The translations under genes were made by a program, and so were the position numbers. Below, piece by piece: positions 7,585 to 10,423 of a stretch of 10,423 bases of DNA. This DNA is from Acetofilamentum sp. Its GTDB lineage: Bacteria; Bacteroidota; Bacteroidia; Bacteroidales; DTU049. The stretch lies in contig DYON01000058.1 of NCBI GenBank assembly GCA_020720525.1, positions 1-10,423 of the forward strand, in the 5' to 3' direction. The notes under the pieces were generated by a model. It was not told the DNA's origin. It was given only the letters and a program-made list of their open reading frames with translations, and ran no database searches. Numbering within the stretch: position 1 is the first letter of the stretch; the number at the start of each line of letters is the position of its first letter.

Positions 7585-7620
7585 CAAATGTAATACAATA
7601 TGAAATATTTTAAGCTCAAA
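7585..7620 (-). promoter_or_regulatory. Putative promoter of the six-gene operon
   Basis: On the minus strand TACATTTG (7592-7585) matches the Bacteroidota -7 consensus TAnnTTTG exactly, and TTTG (7620-7617) matches the -33 element. The spacer is 24 bases, a little longer than the usual range of about 19-23. The -7 box ends 16 bases before the chosen ATG, giving a leader of roughly 10 bases, and supports that start codon over the one at 7673. Confidence 0.6.
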
Positions 7621-7863
7621 ACGCATTGGTCTATCGACATTGCATTGTTAATTATTGTTTTTTTGTCGCACAATTACTTTATGCATATCAAAACCCTTAA
7701 CAAAATGGGTGATGTCTGTTTTCTGCTGAATTTTCATTAAGCAACTGTTTTTATTCAACTTTGGGGATGAAATGCCTTTTTACTTTTCTTGGTTGAAAAA
7801 TTGGCACAATATTATTGAGTCGCATTGAGTTTTAATACATGAAACTTTTCATCCGAAAACAAC
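7621..7863. other. Divergent intergenic region
   Basis: This AT-rich spacer separates the minus-strand operon from the plus-strand CAP gene. No convincing small gene or RNA is seen. For the plus-strand gene there are only imperfect promoter candidates: TTTG at 7760-7763 with TACTTTTC at 7781-7788 (17-base spacer), and TATTATTG at 7810-7817. Each -7 box has one mismatch to TAnnTTTG. A short hairpin, ACCC/GGGT, lies around 7693-7710. Confidence 0.4.
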
Positions 7864-8403
7864 ATGAAACTGAGTGCAATAATATTTCTTATTCTTGTTT
7901 TTGGTTGCACTGCCAAAGCTCAAGTTGATACATCTTTTCGTCCCATAAATGAGCGTGAAATAGAACTCTATCAATTGCTGATGCAATATCGAGCAGAAAA
8001 CAAACTCGACAGCATTCCAATTTCGTTGCAGCTTTGCAAAGTTGCTCAAGTTCATGTTCGCGATTTGCATGCCAATAGCCCCACAGAGAAGTGCAACATG
8101 CATAGTTGGTCGAGCAATGGACCTTGGAAGGCTGTTTGCTACACACCCGACCACCGAAATGCAAAAGGAATGTGGAGCAAGCCATCGGAACTCACATCGT
8201 ACCAAGACGTTGGCTACGAAATTGCTTATTGGAGTTCGATCAATCTTTTTAATGTAGAAGAAGCCCTTGCTTCGTGGAAAGAAAGTGCTGACCACAACCA
8301 TGTGATTCTCAATTTGGGTGTATGGAAAACTCATCCATGGAAAGCCATTGGATTGGCAGTCGAAAACGGATATGCTGTTGTGTGGTTTGGCGAAACAGAA
8401 TAA
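7864..8403 (+). CDS. Exported CAP (SCP/PR-1-like) domain protein
   Basis: This 179-residue protein has an N-terminal export signal followed by a single CAP domain (about 30-176). The pattern fits bacterial CAP proteins: LYQLLMQYRAENKL (35-48), AQVHVRDL with His64 (61-68), CNMHSWSS with His80 (77-84), VGYEIAYWS with Glu119 (116-124), and DHNHVILN with His145 (143-150). The end reads AVVWFG. Cys77 and Cys92 could form a disulfide. The signal is ambiguous: FGC (13-15) is a poor lipobox because of Phe, while cleavage at TAKA|Q (16-20) suits signal peptidase I. Bacterial CAP proteins of this kind have mostly unknown functions. It stands alone between the divergent operon and a separately promoted gene, so the context gives no partner. 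Confidence 0.87.
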   Translation: MKLSAIIFLILVFGCTAKAQVDTSFRPINEREIELYQLLMQYRAENKLDSIPISLQLCKVAQVHVRDLHANSPTEKCNMHSWSSNGPWKAVCYTPDHRNAKGMWSKPSELTSYQDVGYEIAYWSSINLFNVEEALASWKESADHNHVILNLGVWKTHPWKAIGLAVENGYAVVWFGETE

Positions 8404-8458
8404 TTGCTGTGTTGCAAACCTTGATGGTTTCGGGTAATCATTCGACACAATAAATTTA

Positions 8459-8489
8459 TTCGCACATAAATAAATTATTAGTACCTTTG
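8459..8489 (+). promoter_or_regulatory. Bacteroidota-type promoter, near-leaderless
   Basis: TACCTTTG (8482-8489) is an exact match to TAnnTTTG. TTCG (8459-8462), one mismatch from TTTG, lies 19 bases upstream, an ideal spacing. The -7 box ends only nine bases before the ATG at 8499. With initiation a few bases downstream of the box, the leader would be about 0-5 bases, so translation would be leaderless or nearly so. Confidence 0.7.
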
Positions 8490-8498
8490 TAATAAAAA

Positions 8499-10109
8499 AT
8501 GAAAACACAAATTCTTCTTCTTTTGTTGCTTGTGGCTCCAGCATTATCGTTTGCCCAAATAAGTACTGAAAACAGTTTAATAAAACCCGACAAAGGCTCT
8601 GTTCGTTCAGTTATGGGTGTTGTTCATGTGCTCGATTCATCTGTTTATTCTTATTACAGCACTGGATCATGGGTTTACAGTTCGAAAAAATGCATCCAAA
8701 GCCGCCATTGGGGTTCGCAGGGTCTACCTAACGAGTGGATTACATCCATTTACGACAACAATCTATCGCAATGGGTAAACGAATATTATGAGCGCAATAC
8801 TTTCCTTAACGATTCGATTGAAAATCCAGATGTTCTTTTTGCAAAATCATGGAACTCTTTTATCAACAACTGGGACGACGACACATTGGACTATTTTGAT
8901 TTTACAGGCGATACAAGCTATCAGCATGGGGCTATGTATGAAAACATCTTTATTTCGACATGGTACGACTTCAATACAAATAGCACGGTGGGAGGCGAAA
9001 AAATAAAAATAAACCTGCTAAACGACAGCTTGTACGATAACTTTGAGCTTCTCGAATATAACCCCTCAACTGAGCAATGGGAAAAGTCGTCAAAAACACA
9101 ATACACCTACGATGCCAACAATTTTTTGCAACAAGAAACTGAAAAATCATGGAATCCCACCAACAATGTTTATGAGAATTCCTATCAAGACTTTTTCATT
9201 TTCACCAATGGATTACTCATGCAACAGGTTAGCCAGTATTGGTCGGGTTCGGAATGGATAAACAGCAGCAAAAAAAACTATGAATACGACTCAAACAACA
9301 ACCAATCGAAAAAAACAAACTACGATTGGGATGCAATAAACAATATTTGGGAGCCTGATAATCAATATATCTATTCCTATACTGGAAACAACAAAACAGA
9401 ACAAGTATATCAATTATGGAATACGGGAACTTTGGTTTGGGACAACTACAGTAGGCATTTTTATACATACAATACAAGCGGATACATCCTTACTGACAGA
9501 TCAGAAAGATGGATATCGAGTGCTTGGCAATACAATTACAGAAGCACCACCACCTACAATTCAAACAATTTTATAACACTTTATTTGAGGGAAGATTGGG
9601 ACAACGGTGGCATGGTTTGGGAAAACGATTATCGATATACCTATTCTTACGATGGAAACGACAACCAAACCAACTACACCATGCAGAATTGGGATGACAT
9701 TGCATCGGCTTGGGAGAATTCCGAAAAAACCGATAACACCTACGATTCATTCAATTCAAAAACACTTGAAATCTATTCGCAATGGGATGATATTAGTAGT
9801 AGTTGGGAATATTATAACAAAAGCGAATACTATTGGTCCGATTTCGATGCAACCAACATTAGCGATATTTTGAAAAACCCCACCACCGTTTTCCCCAATC
9901 CAACTTCGGGAATTATCAATTTCGACAGTGGCAGCAATGAGATTCAGCACATCACTATTAGCGATATCACTGGCAAAATTGTTTACGACGCTTCAAGCGA
10001 ATCGCTCTCGAACAAATTGGATTTAAGACCTTATGGACGCGGCTTATACAATATCAGCATCACCACCGAAAACAACGAGACTCACAACTCGAAAGTGGTA
10101 GTTCAATAA
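8499..10109 (+). CDS. Secreted Trp/Tyr-repeat protein with T9SS type A sorting domain
   Basis: This 536-residue protein starts with a clear signal peptide (1-19, SFA|Q). The C-terminal 75 residues (about 462-536) form a type IX secretion sorting domain: VFPNPTSG, then ITISDITGKIVY, then LDLRPYGRGLYNISI and a final KVVVQ. Family knowledge: this tail directs passage through the T9SS outer-membrane machine and is removed, often with attachment to the cell surface. The middle (about 187-458) is built from about nine units of 29-31 residues. Their pattern is W, six or seven residues, W, then YxYD/N and an Asn-rich turn; new units begin at Trp 218, 248, 277, 307, 338, 367, 398 and 429. The layout recalls YD/RHS-like beta repeats but I do not recognise a named family. 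No catalytic motif is seen. A binding, adhesive or structural role is a guess. Confidence 0.88.
   Translation: MKTQILLLLLLVAPALSFAQISTENSLIKPDKGSVRSVMGVVHVLDSSVYSYYSTGSWVYSSKKCIQSRHWGSQGLPNEWITSIYDNNLSQWVNEYYERNTFLNDSIENPDVLFAKSWNSFINNWDDDTLDYFDFTGDTSYQHGAMYENIFISTWYDFNTNSTVGGEKIKINLLNDSLYDNFELLEYNPSTEQWEKSSKTQYTYDANNFLQQETEKSWNPTNNVYENSYQDFFIFTNGLLMQQVSQYWSGSEWINSSKKNYEYDSNNNQSKKTNYDWDAINNIWEPDNQYIYSYTGNNKTEQVYQLWNTGTLVWDNYSRHFYTYNTSGYILTDRSERWISSAWQYNYRSTTTYNSNNFITLYLREDWDNGGMVWENDYRYTYSYDGNDNQTNYTMQNWDDIASAWENSEKTDNTYDSFNSKTLEIYSQWDDISSSWEYYNKSEYYWSDFDATNISDILKNPTTVFPNPTSGIINFDSGSNEIQHITISDITGKIVYDASSESLSNKLDLRPYGRGLYNISITTENNETHNSKVVVQ
9057..9872 (+). repeat. Coding tandem repeats (about nine units of 29-31 codons)
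   Basis: This is the DNA encoding the Trp/Tyr repeats of the secreted protein. The units share WDxxxxxWEN-like openings and a Y-x-Y-D/N-x-N-N core, but differ widely in sequence. The nucleotide repeats have therefore drifted and the array seems old and held by protein structure rather than recently expanded. The first unit lacks the opening Trp and the last lacks the Asn-rich turn, so the array ends are degenerate. Weaker W/Y-rich stretches between 8640 and 8880 could be older units. Confidence 0.75.
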
Positions 10110-10132
10110 AATATTTTCGCAAATTTCTTTCT

Positions 10133-10166
10133 AAAGTCCAGCCTGAAAAGTGCTGGACTTTTTTTT
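10133..10166 (+). terminator. Rho-independent terminator
   Basis: AAAGTCCAGC (10133-10142) pairs perfectly with GCTGGACTTT (10152-10161) across a 9-base loop, and eight T follow or overlap the stem end (10159-10166). It sits 24 bases after the stop codon of the T9SS-secreted protein gene and should end its transcript. Confidence 0.92.
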
Positions 10167-10270
10167 GCCCAACGAGCGGAAACAATCGCGTGAATTAAAA
10201 TTTACAATTAGTATCGTTTTTGATATTGGTTACTTATCACAATAAACCATTCAACTTAATACCATAAATA

Positions 10271-10278
10271 TACATTTG
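10271..10278 (+). promoter_or_regulatory. Putative -7 box of the gene at the right edge
   Basis: TACATTTG is an exact TAnnTTTG match 34 bases before the ATG at 10313, giving a leader of about 28 bases. No good TTTG lies at the expected distance upstream; TTCA at 10250-10253 (17-base spacer) is the nearest weak candidate. Confidence 0.5.
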
Positions 10279-10312
10279 CATTGTCAATAACGAACTAAAA
10301 AATTTAACCCAT

Positions 10313-10423
10313 ATGAAAAAGAAAATTTTGTTTCTCGCTGCGGCACTAATGGTTTTGAAATTGCCGATGTTTGCCTCTGCCGATGGTGGAGATCCCAAAA
10401 AAATGGTTGCAAATAGCAACAAT
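10313..10423 (+). CDS. Exported protein, N-terminal fragment cut by the window edge
   Basis: This is an open frame of 37 codons that continues past the window. It starts MKKKILFLAAALMVLKLPMF, a basic n-region with a hydrophobic core, followed by ASA|DGG, a good signal peptidase I site. The remaining residues are too few for a function. Support for the start comes from the signal peptide, the -7 box upstream and the terminator of the previous gene, which marks this as a separate transcription unit. Confidence 0.72.
   Translation, partial: MKKKILFLAAALMVLKLPMFASADGGDPKKMVANSNN

Noticed and set aside
7837..7871. A 10-bp direct repeat ACATGAAACT, 25 bp apart, giving an alternative ATG at 7839 for the CAP gene
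   Set aside because: The upstream ATG is out of frame and its product has no signal peptide. The ATG at 7864 leads straight into a hydrophobic export signal.
7849..8544. A 231-codon minus-strand open frame covering the CAP gene
   Set aside because: It lies opposite the plus-strand gene, which has a signal peptide and clear CAP motifs. The minus-strand product is Cys/Phe-rich without any recognisable domain and runs across a promoter and an intergenic gap.
10237..10422. A 61-codon minus-strand frame at the right edge
   Set aside because: It is antisense to a plus-strand start with a signal peptide and a -7 box, and covers the intergenic promoter region.

Overview
The window looks like chromosomal DNA of a gliding-type or otherwise T9SS-equipped Bacteroidota, possibly Bacteroidales, Marinilabiliales or Flavobacteriales. 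Three observations support this: a secreted protein with a Por-type C-terminal sorting domain, promoters of the Bacteroidota type (TAnnTTTG -7 boxes), and AT-rich intergenic DNA with little sign of Shine-Dalgarno sites. No rRNA, tRNA, CRISPR array, transposase or integrase gene was seen.

Left and centre (225-7568, minus strand): six genes packed with gaps or overlaps of 8 bp or less, read from right to left. In transcription order they are an amino-acid-type adenylation enzyme (7568-6105), a GNAT acetyltransferase (6112-5435), an acyl/peptidyl carrier protein (5428-5183), a putative lipoprotein of the SGNH hydrolase fold (5181-3706), a periplasmic SGNH hydrolase with three C-terminal LysM domains (3709-1721), and an MBOAT membrane O-acyltransferase (1718-225). 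The roles match those of dltA, dltC, dltB and dltD, or AlmE/AlmF plus an AlgI-type exporter. A monomer would be adenylated, loaded on the carrier's phosphopantetheine, passed across the inner membrane by the MBOAT protein and placed on an envelope glycan by SGNH proteins. The GNAT between the ligase and the carrier, the two SGNH proteins and the LysM anchor are not part of the classical dlt operon. They suggest a variant that decorates a Gram-negative envelope polymer or peptidoglycan, perhaps with an N-acylated amino acid. The donor and acceptor cannot be read from the sequence.

Right (7864-10109, plus strand): after a divergent intergenic region come a small exported CAP/SCP-like protein (7864-8403) and a 536-residue secreted protein (8499-10109). 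The latter has about nine Trp/Tyr-rich repeats of 29-31 residues and a T9SS sorting domain. It has its own near-leaderless promoter and a strong intrinsic terminator (10133-10166). A new gene starts at 10313 with a signal peptide and runs off the window.

The left edge (1-224) is non-coding. It holds a roughly 97-bp inverted-repeat element that looks like a dispersed palindromic repeat, and a four-copy 9-bp tandem repeat just beyond the operon's last stop codon.
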